DNA from: Monarcha castaneiventris obscurior
Lineage: Eukaryota > Chordata > Aves > Passeriformes > Monarchidae
Assembly: GCA_026261815.1 (NCBI GenBank)
Contig: JAMPIT010000862.1
Span: forward strand, 558,001 to 622,000
Reading direction: 5' to 3'
DNA: 64,000 bases
Shown here: one piece after another, positions 1 to 12,610 of the stretch
How positions within the stretch are numbered: position 1 is the stretch's first letter
Layout of the letters: every line of letters begins with the position of its first letter
Translations under genes and position numbers: made by a program
The notes under the pieces: generated by a model
Seen by the model: only the letters and a program-made list of their open reading frames with translations
Databases searched by the model: none
Told to the model about the DNA's origin: nothing

Positions 1-670
1 TTGGAAGGGACTTCTGGAGATCATCCAGTCAACCCTGCTGCCAAGGCAGGAGCAGGTGACACAGGAATGCATCCAGGTGGGTTTGGAATGTCTCCAAAGA
101 GGGAGACTCCTTTCCCTGGGCAGCCTGTTCCAGTGCTCTGCCAGCCTCAGTGTACGGAAGTTGTTCCTCGTGTTGAGGTGGAACTTCTTGTGTTTTAGTT
201 TATGGACATTGCTCCTCATCTTATCATTGCTGGGCACCTGAAAAGAGCCTGGCACCATCCTCCTGGCAGCCACCTTTCAGATATTTATATGCATTAATGA
301 GATCCCTTCTCAGTCTTCTCTAGATTAAATAGGTCCAGCTCCATCCTGACTTGCTGAAGTCAAGGTAGACAACATCCACTGCTCTCCCCTCATCCACCCA
401 GCCAGTCATGCCATCACAGAGGGCTATCAGATTGGTCAGGCATGATTTCCACTTGGTGAATCCATGCTGATTACTCCAAATGACCTTCTTTTCTTTTACA
501 CGCTAGGTGATGATGTCCAGAATGATCTGTTCCATCACCTTTCCAAGGATGGAGGTGAGGCTGACTGGCCGACTACTTCCTAGGTCCTCCTTCTTGCCTT
601 CTTTGAAGATGGGAGTAACATTGGTTTTTCTCCACTTTTTGAGCACCTTTCCTGTTCTCCATGATTTTTT
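1..670 (-). mobile_element. CR1 LINE, 3' part with internal deletion
   Basis: Read on the minus strand, about 670 down to 350 encodes CR1 reverse transcriptase pieces, including a segment like NVTPIFKEGKKEDLGSSRPV followed by VSLTSILGKVMEQ, and near 360-400 the catalytic-strand segment VDVVYLDFSK. At about 345-355 it jumps to the CR1 3' end (about 345 to 1), with the usual run from the 'FNLEKTEKG' segment to the TTGGAAGGGAC-type terminal region. Most of the RT palm and thumb is missing, so this copy has an internal deletion or rearrangement. The last bases of the 3' tail lie outside the window to the left. Stops and frameshifts make it non-functional. The CR1 family is recognised from memory; the right boundary is uncertain by tens of bases. 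Confidence 0.82.
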
Positions 671-3600
671 AAAGTTGGTAAGAAGAAGAAGTGAGCCTTG
701 CAATAAAACCCTGCAACCTTCTGCACAACAGCAACAGAAAACTGCAGCTTGTCCTTGTCAGCTCCTCAGCTGATGGTCTGTGTGATGCCTCCTCAGCCCT
801 GTAAGACAAAGTCCTGTTGTCCTTTTGGTCATGAAAGTTCTCCATAACATCCCCTTTAGGCAGTACAATCACAATCCAGTCACCTTCTCAGTATCTCAGT
901 ACAGCTCTGGGAGGTTTCTAGAGCAAAGACAGCTTCCACCAGCTAATTCAGGTGGTTAAGCAATCACCAATGAGTCTGGGATGAGGAAGGTTTGATGAGA
1001 AAGGTCTGAGAGATAACATCCTACTGATCCCACCATCCAAAACTATACAGAGTAAGATAAAGCCAATTTTTGTTCACCTCTGTCTTTAAAAAGATGATAT
1101 GGAGTAAGCTTTGTTGTTATTGTTGTTGTTGTTAAAATCAGAGGATCTGCCCACAACCAGCCAGGGAGATTTTAAAAGTGTGGTCAGAAGTGTCTGTCTG
1201 TGCCTCTGTGGGCAGCTCACTGTGTAAGGAAATTTCTTTTTCTCCTCCCTGAGGTGGTTTCTTTGGGAAGAAAGCAGTCAGCAATTGTGGCATTAAAGAG
1301 ATCGGCTTTAGATCTCTGAGTAGAGATGAAAGGGGAGCATTTATTGTCTGCAAGCCACTGCTTCTGGTTTTCTGCAGAATCAGCCAAGTAGCTCTGCACC
1401 AGTTACACTCATTTCAATGTCTGCAAGACGTTCTTCTTATGCAATAGGGTTGCACAGTTCCTATTTTCAAGGAAGAGAAAGTTTCAGGAAGAGCAGCAGA
1501 CAACATCAAGCATATTAGCAGAGGATCTGATGCCTTCTTTTCATGCTTTTCTCATCTCAGAGGGAGAAAGATACTGCAAATTCGAACAATGCCTAAGGAG
1601 AAGACTAATAACATCAAGCCCCACCCCCATCCCATCCCCAAAATAAGCAGTAGCTGCTTCTGCTCAGACAATGCCTCCTAAGCTGTAAGATCCTGTGGTT
1701 CAGGGGCACTTTGCAAGGTGGAACACGGCAAAGCACCAGGAGAAATGTGCTTGTGTCTGTTCCATGCTCTCTAGTTCTGCCTACAAAGCCAAAGGATGAA
1801 ACTTAGGAGCTTTGATGATTCGTATTATAAAAGAAAATTGGTGTGTTGTGTCCAGTTCTCCTGCTGCAAGAACTTCACAGGACAAATGAAACCACTAAAA
1901 TAGAACATAAAAGGATAACGCTGTGCTCTCATATACAAAACAACTCCTGTGTCAGAAAGGCATCTTTGCCCACAAAAGGGAGGATGTTTTGTATTTCAGG
2001 CTCTATCAGAGGTGACTTCCAGGTGGGACATCCTACTTGGACCAGTTAATATCTGGACTGGCTGTACAGAGGAGCCAAGGCAGTGCTGTCTCACCATAGG
2101 TGGGAACTGAAAATGCCCACGGGTTTTAGAGGGAGCAGGGGAGCAGCTATCAACCCCTTTAACTGCAAGGAGAGAGGGAATTTGTGCAGTTGTGTATGGC
2201 ACAAACAGACATAACTCAACCTGATGGGCTGAAAGGCAGTGTCTTCAGCTATTTCTACCCAAGGGACAAGTTCTCTCTGCTCTTAGCAAAAACACAAGGT
2301 TCAGGGATTTTTTATTTTGGTGGTGGGGTGGCCTTTTGGTTTTTTTGTATTTCTTTTTTTTTTAGTTTCCCCCACAACCCACCAATTAACATCTACATTG
2401 TCCTCTAGGCTGTGCAAAACCCAGATGTTGAGTCTGTATTCTCTTCTATACTGAAAGCAGCTCCAATTTAACTTTCAGAACATGTCAAGAGCTATAGTGA
2501 GGTCCTGGTGCAGGATACCAAGAGGGATAGCTCAGTCCCTGGCAGCATCCTGTCTTAAGAGTCAAGGTGAAAAAGGAGCAAGAAATCCAGGCTGCAATTG
2601 CGGGTAGTAATTAGGGGAAGCAGTTGGCAAGGCACACAAAATTCTCCCAGCTCACACCTTTCAGCTGTCGTCAGAACAAAGTCCTAAATCAATATTATTG
2701 GTCCCTGAAGAAATCCAGTGGAGATAAATTAACATACCCTCCTAAATGACAGGCTTTTCTATTCCTATCAGTCCCTAGCTAGAAACTATCCCTTGCTGCT
2801 TCACTGCAGCAGTCCCCAGGAGCAGTCTCAGTGTTTCGGGTGCTCCCACATGCCATGTAGTGCAGAACAGGGTAACCTTCCTCTTCTTGTACTTAAGAGA
2901 CAAAACTTACATGAATATAACCCTCTCTGCCAGAGCCTTACTCATGTCACCACCTTCAAGGGTATCCCTCTTCAGCCATGGAGATCCCTGTTGGCAGAGC
3001 TGAAGGTGAGGATGGACAAGAGTGGATTGCCATGAAATTCCCTGGCAGCAGTGATGGGTGTAGTTCTTTCCAGGCTCATGCAATATGATTTATATCACCT
3101 CTGCTGCTGCGTGTTGTCTGTCTTGTCAAATACACAGCAATCAGTGGAGGATTTAAACAAACTGCAGAGATACAGTGGGCTGGGAAAAGTATTTTCCTCA
3201 TTTAGAGCAGGAAAAGGAGGTCTTTGTCTTCTCAAGAAGTTTATTTAGGGAAAGATCTGGAGAAGAAAGGGAGGAGAACAGAAGCACCTTAAGTTTGGGA
3301 AGAAAAAGGCTCTAGATGTGACCTACATTTTGATGCTAGGAAATGCTGTTTGCTCCTTATCTGTTGCTCTCACTTTTTAGTATGCCTAATAGACACTTTG
3401 TTAATTTTGAACAAAGCCCCTCTTGAAAAAGAAGCAATTCCTATGTGCATAGAGCTTTTCAGACTTGAAGGTCTCAGGTGTTTTCATTGTCTTTTAAAAT
3501 ATCTCAAGGTCATGATGAATAAGCAGGACTGAACTGCATTTTATTGTTCGTGGGAGTTCACTGTATGCGCAGCAATTTTCTCCGTCGGGGCTGGACTATT

Positions 3601-4660
3601 GTGTTGTGTAACAGGGAATTAAAGATAGGCCACAGAAAGAAAGCAAGATGCCTCTCGCCTGTATTGCCAGGGTTTTATAACCACAAGCAGCCTTCAGAAC
3701 TGCTCTGATGGGCTCACTGTCCTGTTTTCCCGTCTTTCTGCTCGTTTTTGGGAGGGTTTGGTTTTCTTAGTCTGGAGTTTGGAGCGTTTATGAAAGGGAG
3801 ACAGAGGAAAACTCTGATTTATAGCTTTACAAGAGGACCCCATAACCTGCTTGGCCTGCACGAGCAAGGCAGGATGGCTGCATGCTGCCAATGGCCTCCC
3901 AAGCAGCCTTGTCCCTTTGATCTGTGCTGCCAGGCTGGGTTCTGTGTCCCAGGGCTCTCCTGACACAGCCACACCACCAGCCACAGTGCTGTGCATTCTT
4001 TCAACACTGTTCCACCACTGTTCCTTGGTTGTTTCCACAGATTTCTACATTTGTCCAGTCCAGCCTGAGAACCCAGAGACCAGGCACAGAACAGGGAAGA
4101 GTTTGGAGGGGGAAGGAGTAGATCAGACAACTAAAGAAACCACCACTCTACCATCAACTCGAGAACCTCTAAATTGTAGAAGAGACAGATTGCTGGAGAC
4201 TGTCATGGACCTTTGTTGGACAAAACCAGCCACAGTCAATTTTTCCCTGTCTTTGTTCTAACAACTGATCTAATTTGTGCAGTACAAAGATACTTTATAA
4301 GGATCTTTAAAAGTGCCAAGAAGGAATGCAGAGCTCAGCTGGAAGAAAAGTGAAACTCTGGTACAAAGCAAGGAACCCAGATAATAAATGGGTCCAAAAG
4401 AATCAGCCTCGAATGACTGCATAGCACTCCTTTGGTGGAAAAATGGTGACTGGTTTATTGCTAAACAGTCCATATTTCTTGTGGGAAGTAATCACACAGA
4501 GTAGTAACACTAATGTAAATAGAAATTCTCTCCAGAAATTGTTTCTGAGAATGCCAGCAGTCTTAAAATAGTTGCTTACTCCCTCCAAATAGACACCACT
4601 GAACTTGCAAATTGATGTAATTCCAGCAATGGGCCTGTAACTTTCCTCTGCAGTCATGCT
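671..4660. other. No gene seen; unique-looking sequence
   Basis: Short open frames only, none with a recognisable domain, splice-supported exon or codon-usage signal. Contains a short TTG/TTA-rich run near 1112-1134 and a T-rich run near 2310-2365. The part from 671 to about 900 may be more decayed repeat adjoining the CR1, but I cannot identify it. Confidence 0.6.
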
Positions 4661-6325
4661 GTTGATTTAACAAGTAAGAGGCAAATGGAGCACAGAGAAG
4701 GCAGAGTTACTGAACACCTTCTTTGCATCAGTCTTCCCTGACAAGATCAGCCCTCAGGGATCTCTGATCCAGGAGACCAGGGTAAAGGAATGGGGGAAGG
4801 AAGGCTTTCCCTTGGTCAAGGAGGATTGGGTTAGAGATCACCCAGGCAAACTTGGCATCCACAAATCCATGGGCCCCGATGGGATCTTTGAGAGGTTGTG
4901 GTGGTCAAGAGAGGTGCCTGAGGACTGGCAGGAAGCAAAGGTCACCCCAGCCTTCAAAATGGGCAAGAAGGAGAATCCAGGGAATTACCAGCCAGTCAAT
5001 CTCACCTCAATCCCTGGAAAAGTGGTGGAGCATCTCATTTCGAGGCCATCTCTATCCATACAGAGGACAAGAAAGTGATCAAGAAGGAGTAGTCAGCATG
5101 GATTCACTGAAGGTACATTAGGCTTGACCAACCTGATTGCCTTCTACAACAAAAGAACTATCTGGATGGATGAGGGGAGAGCAGTGGGTATTGTTTATCT
5201 TTACTTCAGATGGGCTTTTGACACTCTTACATAGGCAAGCTCAGGAAGTCCTGTCTGGATGAGTGGATGGTGAGGTGGATTGAGAACTGGCTGAACAGCA
5301 GACCCTGGAGGGTGGTGATCAGTGGCACAGGGCCCAGCCGGAGGCCTGTCACTGCTGGTGTTCCCCAGGGTCCTGCACTGGGCCCAGTATTGTTTAACTG
5401 ATTCATCAATGACTTGGATGAAGGGGCAGGTGCCTGCTCAGCAATTCACTGGTGACACAAAGCTGGGAGCAGTGGCCGATACCCAGAGGGCTGTGAGCCC
5501 TTCAGAGGGACCTCGACAGGCTGGAGAGATGGGCAGGGAAGAACCTCCTGGAGTTCACCAAGGGCAAATGCAGGGTCCTGCACCTGGGGAGGAGCAACCC
5601 CAGGTACCAGCACAGGCTGGGGGTGACCTGCTGGGAAGCAGCTCTGGGGAGGAGGAGCTGGGGGTGCTGGTGGGCACCAAGCTGTCCATGGGCCAGCAGT
5701 GCCCTTGTGGCACATTCCCAATGGGATCCTGGGCTGCATTAGGAACTGCATTGCCAGCTGGTCAGGGAGGTGATCCTGCCCCTCTGCCCAGCCCTGGTGA
5801 GGCACATCTGGAGTGCTGTGTCCAGTTCTGGGATCCTCAGGACAAGAGAGACAGGGAGCTGCTGGAGAGGGTCCAGCAGAGGGTGACAAATGATGAAGGG
5901 CCTGGAGCAGCTCCCTTGTGAGGAAAGGCTGAGGGAGCTGGGCCTGTTCAGGCTGGAGAAGAGACACTGAGAGGGAACCTCATCCATGTCTGTCAGTGTC
6001 TGCAGGGAGGGGTCGGAGGATGGACCAGGCTCTGCTCGGCGGTGCCGGGCAATGGGACAAGAGGCACCGGGCAGGAACTGAGGCAGGAACTGAGGAAGTT
6101 CCACCTGAGCATGAGGAAGAGGTTCCTCACTGTGCAGTGCCCGAGCACTGGGACAGATTGCCCAGAGAGGCTGTGGAGCCTCCCTCGCTGGGGGTATCCA
6201 AGAACCATTTGGATGCAATCCTGTGCCATGTGCTCTGGGATGACCCTGCCTGAGCAGGGAGGTTGGACCAGGTGACGCACCGTGGTACCTTCCCCTGACC
6301 TATCCTGGGATTCTGTGATTCAGAT
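4661..6325 (+). mobile_element. CR1 LINE, 5'-truncated and decayed
   Basis: The plus strand starts in the linker before reverse transcriptase (segment like ELLNTFFASVFPDKI), continues through the fingers (DHPGKLGIHKSMGPDG, then VPEDWQEAKVTPAFKMGKKE and PVNLTSIPGKVVEH), the motif-A region with an altered core (EGRAVGIVYLYF, where the family has LDF, so the catalytic Asp is lost), and the C-terminal region and 3' UTR (GRKFHL-like and CPERLW-like segments in other frames), ending near ATTCTGTGATTC at about 6322. About 20 codons are missing between MGPDG and FERLWW. Several frameshifts and stops break the ORF. Long open frames at 5322-5921 and on the opposite strand are shadows of this element. 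Confidence 0.88.
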
Positions 6326-7274
6326 CTAACACAGGAAAGCAAGTTGGGTTGGATTTTGTGTTAACAAAGATGAGATACCATGGCCAGGCACTACTCCTAC
6401 CCAGGAAGAGTTAGGAGGATGGAAGAAAGAACAAGTAAAGATAGAATTTGGGCAGAGATTCCAGATTGCTGCTACTGGAAGATGTTGGGGATATTACCGG
6501 AAGTCCATGTATGTTTTGGAAACTTTTTTTTCTACTTTAAATCTTTACATAACCTTTACTTCTACTGTAAGTAAATGACATTTAAGCTTTCTGAGTGGAG
6601 TTCATTTCCCTCTTTACAATACGGATTTTTCTTTCCTTTTTTTGTGTGCTTCCCCAAATTTGTATCTCACTAACTCAAAAGCCAAGGCGCCTTTAAAACA
6701 CAACTCACAACTTAGTTCATATCCTTAAAATTAATTACTATGTATAAAATCTTTCAGATAACCTTTGGTACTTTCATTAAGACATAGTGGTTTTAAAATG
6801 AGACATGGTTATTCACCTGCCTGTCTCAAACCTACAAAGAATTACAGCATTTATTAACATTGGTGCTAATGAATGCTTTCCTTGTATTTCCCATGAAAGT
6901 CATGGTTTCCATCTCTTCCTTCTCTTCCGCCATACCCCAGAGTTGAACAAAGTGACATTTTCCTCTTTGGTCCTGCAGAATTACCCCATGAAACTGCCAG
7001 GAACCAGAATGGAATCCCACTGACCCCTCCCTAGGCACTGAGAACTGATTATTTCCAGGGGGCTCCAGACTGAGGAATAGCAAAGGTGAGCACCAGGGCC
7101 ATCACTCAGAGATCAGGGTCTGGGCTGGACTTTCAGCACAGAAGATTTCCCAAGTGTTTAATGAAAGCTGGCAATTAATACAGCTAAATTGTTCTCTGCA
7201 GGGGATGTGGTGTGGCTCAGAACAAACTGACCCATAAATAAATTATACCTAGATATTCTCCAATTCATATGACT
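6326..7274. other. No gene seen
   Basis: AT-rich unique-looking sequence with T-rich patches near 6520-6545 and 6620-6645. No coding or RNA feature recognised. Confidence 0.6.
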
Positions 7275-7411
7275 TTTTAGACTCGGTCAATTAGAGCGTG
7301 GTGTTAATAATGCCAAGGTCACATGTTTGATCCCTGTACAGGCCATTCACTTCAGAGTTGAACTCGATGATCCCCACTGATGCCTTCCAACTTGGAATAG
7401 TCTGTTATTCT
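7275..7411 (+). mobile_element. tRNA-Ile-headed SINE with CR1 tail (TguSINE1-like)
   Basis: Positions about 7278-7335 read as a decayed tRNA-Ile: an A-box-like stretch (cggtcaattagagcgtgg), the anticodon arm with 'ttaataatgcc', the B-box-like 'tgtttgatccctg', and an acceptor end 'acaggcca'. Directly joined at 7336-7411 is a CR1 3'-end-like tail (gagttgaactcgatgatcc ... ccttccaacttggaat ... gttattct). A tRNA-Ile head joined to a CR1 tail is the known layout of TguSINE1 of passerines, which borrows CR1 machinery. Relative to tRNA-Ile the B box has C-to-T type decay, so it is probably not transcribed. It is not a functional tRNA gene because it lacks a paired acceptor stem. Confidence 0.8.
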
Positions 7412-9700
7412 CCACTTTATACCAAAAACTCTGTGATGAAGCACTGCATCTGAATTGTTTCATTTCACACCTGGCTTCCTCTTTATATTAATATTATTTT
7501 ATGCATTTAAATTTCAGAGGAAGCTAAACAGAAGGTAGCGTAGCAAAGCAAACCTCGCAGCCTCGTTTATCAGTGTCACTTAAGGTGATGCTGTCTTTGC
7601 TGAGTCAGAAAGCTGCCCCTTGATTTATGACTGCCTGCTTTTTGGAAGAAGCTTTCCTCAATCATAGGGTCTTAAGGCCTAAAGAAACTTTCCAATCACC
7701 TGCCCTGAAAATCCACATGCTGCAGGCTGTCACATGTTCTTGTGGTGCTGGTGGACGTCTGCAGCAAGCCAAAACCATGGCATTTGAGGGGCTCAGCTCT
7801 GTTGTGCCTGCTAACAAGCTTTTGTGCACTGTGTGTAGGCAGCTTTAATTGCTTCTGCTCAAAGCTGGGCCAAGCAAAACTACTTCCTTTCAAGGTCATC
7901 TCTGGGATGCTGCTGAATTTCCAGGCCTGATGCTAGCTAAGATTTTTTCAAAGAAAAGATCTGTTTAACGTCATCCAGCCTTGTTTTTGGCTGCCAATAG
8001 GCTTTGGTAGAAAAGAAAGAACCAGAAAATAGTGTTGTTGAAAGATACCTCTGTTCTTAGTTATGCTGGGAACAAGAGGTTGGCTTTTCTGGGAAGGCAG
8101 CAGCCTGGGTTAGTAAACTCAGGAACACTTTTCTGAGATTTAAGTCTCTTCCCACCAAAGGTCGTTTCTACACAGTTATTCACTTAGAGGTATCAATTAG
8201 CCAAAATAGAGGTGGATTTGAGCCAGATGCTAAGAACTAACCCCTGCTCATGTGGTTTATTGACTGCAGTAGAGAGCCTGTTGATTTACAGGCGTGTAGT
8301 TAAAAGGAGATCCAGGACTTAATGAGGTGCCTTAAAGCAAGGAGTTATATATGAGAGTCTCATGAGTTGAAGGTGAGGGTGCAGCCTCCAGGCAACCGAG
8401 AATACGTGAACAGTTGAAATAAGCCCTGGAATCAGTGCCTTGCTCATGCTTGGCTGGTCTGGCTCCACTGGCACTGGGACCAGTTGGTCCCAGATGGATT
8501 CTTACTGGAGACAAGCCCCTTTGGACAGTCAAGGAAGTCATAGCGCCTGTCCCCCCATCACCACTCCTTTTCTTCTTTTGATACAGTTTTGACAATTCGG
8601 TAAATATCAAGAGACAGCTACTCCCACCCTGATTTTGAGGGGAATGGAAGGATGCTGACAGCAAAAATATTCTGTGGGAAAGGGTGGCTGTTGTTGCTTA
8701 CTTGGGCTGGTAAACTGTTAAATGCTGAACTTGGGCTGGGCATCTGAATGTGGGACTATTTATTTAAAATGGAAATCAGCAAAGAAAACTATATGTATGA
8801 TTTCCAACCAGACCTTGTCAGTACAGCAACATTATTCATGTTTGCTTCTGTTCTTTTGCTTTACAGTCAATAAAATGGGGTGTTATGCATTTCCAGTGTA
8901 AGCTACAGTCACTGCTCCTAATAATTAGCCCTTTAGACAGGTGATTTTTCCAATATTCCAAATTACTGGAATGCTAAATGTCTCTCAGAAGAGGGCCAGA
9001 CCACTTAGGAATATTGGGAATCATGTATACACTTTGTACATTCTTTATTAGCTACGACTTGCAATCCCTCAGAAGTCCGTGGATCCTTGGGATTGGATGG
9101 AAAACCACTGCCCCAGATAGAGGAAACAAGGGAAGCTGCTTGTGTAACCCAGCTGGGGAGCAGCAAAGCTGTTGGAATAATATTGTCTACTAAGAAAACT
9201 GAACCTTATGCAATTTGTCAAATGGTCACTTTCTGTTATGCTGATTTCCAAACAAGCTTGCTTCACAGGTCAGAATTTTGTGCTGAACTTTTGGATGTGG
9301 TTATTTTTGCTCATTTACGTGAGATTAAATTATTTGTTAGGTCCCTTCTGTCATGTCATGGATGGGCACTGTAAACAGTACTTATGAGGCTGTATCCGTT
9401 ATCTGGAAGTACATACAATTAATCACCAAGTAAAATTAAGATAGGCTGAATTTCTATGTTTGAAAGAGTGGAGGGGATTTAATAAAAAATGACATGTGGG
9501 TAGCTGCAACATCCTCACTTTTTTCATATATTCAGATTTGGAAATATATTTACTGTAGGTAAACCTTTTTGGTAGAGCCACTGAATTTTCTTAAGAAAGG
9601 ACGTTCTTTGATGTTTGATCTTTGCATACTTTCAAGCCTAATCAACAAGGAGATTTAATCAGGGAAACAGATAGCAGCTAACAAGCTCTGAGAGATGTTC
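7412..9700. other. No gene seen
   Basis: Unique-looking sequence. A 7-bp-armed inverted repeat (gggacca / tggtccc) lies near 8476-8491. The open frame on the minus strand at 8332-8664 has no recognisable domain. No further repeat identified. Confidence 0.6.
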
Positions 9701-10140
9701 ATGTGTTAGAAAAACAAATTACCTGTGGGTAAAATTGCCTCGTTAAGGTTTAGGGCTGGACATGCTTCAATGATCTCAGACCCAGGGGGAGGTTAAGCAG
9801 GCTTGGGAAGAAGGACGTACCACTGATAGTGGACACAGAGAATGCAGAATTTATGGGCCCCAAGGACATTTGGCAGAAGTCCCAAGATAAGGAAGAAAGT
9901 AATAAAACAACTGTGCTGAATCAGCTCCGGCTGGGTAGAAGGTAATTCCGGCAGGGACAGATCACAACCACCAACTCACAGACCACTGACCTGAGAAACC
10001 CAGCTCAGAAGAAGAGAAAGCCTGAGCATGGGAACTAATTAGCATGAGAAGTGAGAGAGTCATTAACCAATAAAAGATAGAATACTAATTAACAAGACAA
10101 CGATGTATCTTGTAGCCTAACCCCTTTGTTTGCTGAAATG

Positions 10141-10149
10141 TATAAATAG
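10141..10149 (+). promoter_or_regulatory. TATA box of the LTR
   Basis: The sequence tataaatag sits 72 bases upstream of the LTR's AATAAA, the spacing expected for U3/R of a compact LTR. Confidence 0.55.
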
Positions 10150-10220
10150 TAAAAAGTTTTCATAGCTGGTGTGCTTGATTTGTGGAATACCACAGAGCAC
10201 CCAGGCCTGTGCAACTCTGA

Positions 10221-10226
10221 AATAAA
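10221..10226 (+). terminator. Poly(A) signal of the LTR
   Basis: Perfect AATAAA followed within 30 bases by CT-rich and then GT-rich sequence, as in an LTR R region. Confidence 0.55.
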
Positions 10227-10275
10227 TAATCAATCTCTCTCTCAAGTGTGTAATTATTGGCTTATTGCACACCAG

Positions 10276-12610
10276 GTAATGAATCTGACTTTTGTGGACA
10301 GCATGGGAGGACAGACTGTGGGGGTATTTTATTTTTCTTACTTAATTTCATAATGACTGATTGACCAAACTCAGGTTTGCTAGAGAAACTTTCTTTCTTC
10401 TTGATTTGAAGCCTAAATTTACTCCTACAGTGCTTTAGAAATATATGGTATAGAGGAAAACCAATGGAAATACCTTGGCAATACATTTATTATAAAGAAA
10501 TAGGTCACTGTTATATTTTTTACCAAACTTCCCGTGAAATGAATGTCATATTTCCTGAAAACTAAAAATAGCAATGTGCATTGAATGCTAATGTGTGTAT
10601 TTCTCAAAGTAAAAGTAGACAGATCTTCAGAAAGTCTCTGGGGGTTCAGTAAGGATTTTAAAGATAAGTTGTTGATTACATCTAAAATGTTGCAGACCAG
10701 TTAAGGAAAGTGGTCAGGATTAGTCAGTGTGTCTCATGTTTCTGTAAATGTTTTAAGGGATAGGCAGTCAGGAATGTTTAAATTGGAAGTTTCCTGCTTG
10801 GGGTAATGTGGAATATGCCACTCAAGATAGAATTAATGACTCAATTATCTCTGTTTTTCCAAAAATGGTCTCATCAGGGACTTGCTTTGATGCTTCCTGC
10901 TTCATGGGTTTGCAGGAATGACCAAGATATTATTAGTTCAGACCCAGAACGAGGATGAAAACAATTCTGCCACAGCTTGAGATATAGTGGCACAAAGCCT
11001 AACACTGAAATATTGTAGGCTTTGCCTGATTTTGCACCCTCTGATGTGTGGTATAATTTGTAGGAAGTCAGAACCTAGCATCTGCTAAATCTACATGCAG
11101 TTGACTAGAAGCAAGCTGAAAGATCTCTCATGTGCCTGATCACACTGTGGAGACAGGGCTGTCAACATTGTGCTCCCATGTGCGTGCCAGGTTTGTTACC
11201 TCGTGCTGGTGAGGAAGCTCAGATCCACAATGTTTTCTAAAACTTGTTGTGTATCACCCAGCCAGGCCTTACTGAAAGGTCTCTTCTCTGCCTGCCCCCA
11301 GGTGGGCATAAATAAAAGTAAATCCGGACACGTTCCTTGCTTTGGGACATGTCCTTGAAAAGATGTTTCTTTACCCCTGAAGTCCACTGATTAAATTCTT
11401 CAGTCTCAACACTTTTTTTCATTTTGGGGAATAGGGAAGGTGGGTAAACAACTGGTCCTGTTATATTGGCAGCACAGAGAAAGATGGAGAGGGAAAGTCC
11501 TGTCCTTTGGCAGTGCCTGGGTCTCCCAGAGAGCTGCAGGACTTTTTTCCAGCAGGAATGGGGACAGCCCTTGCCCCTGACCTCTAGGAAGCAGAGCAAT
11601 GTGGTGCTGTGGGAAGGACAGGCCAGTGGCTGGGCTTTGGGGGATCTAGGAAACTGCAAATCACTAAGAGCTGATCCACCAAAGACTGTGGCGGAACAGC
11701 TGCTTCTACAGGCAGAAAAGCCAAAACTGACATATCTCACACTCCTTGTTTTGTTGTTGTTGCTTTATTTTTGTTGGGTTTGTGGGGGTTTTTTCCTTAC
11801 ATCACTGAAATTCGTCTGGTGCCCAGATGAATCTGTTTGCTGGCAGAGGTACACAGAACCACTCAGTAAACAGGTTCAGGAATGGTCTAGGTGCAACACA
11901 AAATATGTGGATCAGGGCAAAGGCTCTGCAGACCCGCCCTTGCCCCTCTGGAATGGGCAGCAGAGCACGGGAATGAGCACAGGAGCAGCGAGGGCCGGCT
12001 GCAGGCAAGGCAGGGGAATGGTGCACAGGCAGCTCTCTGGCTGCTCAGCTGGACTAATGAGTTAGTCCTGTTAGCTCCCTCTTCAGAAAGCTCACACTGG
12101 CAGAATTAGCTCTGGAGGAAAAGGGGGACAGCGATTTTAAGCGTCCTAAGAGACTTTTAAAAGCACAAGTCGTGTTTGAGCATGCAAAGCGGCAAATGTT
12201 TTGATGTTAATTGAAGGATGTTTCAGCCTGATGTAATTTGTTCATCGCCCTGCTGACAAATTATGTATCTCTGTGATGTGGTGGGTGCCTTTATGCATTT
12301 TATCCTAATTATTGATAAGGAAGTGTGAGCAGTGACAGTGCCTAGCCCTTAATGGGGGAGGGAGGAAAGCAAGCATTTTTAATTATCAGGACTTCTTTGA
12401 CTGTGACTGGTGATGAGAAGATCATGTCATTTTAGGGGTGGGAAAGCAGGCATCTTGGAGGATTTTTCCTGTCAAAGGCCCCCTTCTGTCTATAACCTTA
12501 ATTGCCAACTCACCAGTTCTGTGAGAAACAACCATGGAGCTGTCATGAAGTCAGGTCATTTTGGGGAATTTTGACTGTGGTGCAGGGATTTTTTGTGACT
12601 CTTATCTGGT
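10276..12610. other. No gene seen
   Basis: Unique-looking sequence. A 199-codon open frame at 11466-12065 starts with TTG and gains a leucine run only from a TTG/TTT-rich stretch near 11745-11770; I treat it as chance. The AT-rich block near 12180-12330 has the look of conserved noncoding DNA, but this cannot be shown from one sequence. Confidence 0.55.

Larger units (their letters stand above)
9701..10275 (+). mobile_element. Solo-LTR-like ERV fragment
   Basis: The plus strand carries the promoter-to-poly(A) order of a retroviral LTR: TATA box tataaatag at 10141, a segment gtgcttgatttgtggaatac followed by cagagcacccaggcctgtgc, an AATAAA at 10221, then CT-rich sequence and a GT-rich end with ttattgcacacca near 10262-10275. 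This R/U5 arrangement is familiar from avian ERV LTRs. No gag or pol lies on either side, so it is a solo LTR or a fragment. I could not find matching target duplications, so both ends are approximate; the 5' end may begin at the TGTTAG near 9704. Confidence 0.65.

Noticed and set aside
5322..5921. 199-codon frame and overlapping minus-strand frames
   Set aside because: All lie in the decayed CR1 and are out of its coding frame or are antisense to it.
7278..7335. A tRNA-Ile gene
   Set aside because: The acceptor stem is incomplete, the B box is decayed and a CR1 tail follows, so it is a SINE head.
11466..12065. 199-codon frame with a leucine-rich hydrophobic stretch
   Set aside because: Starts with TTG; the hydrophobic run comes from a TTG/TTT-rich low-complexity tract; no recognisable family.
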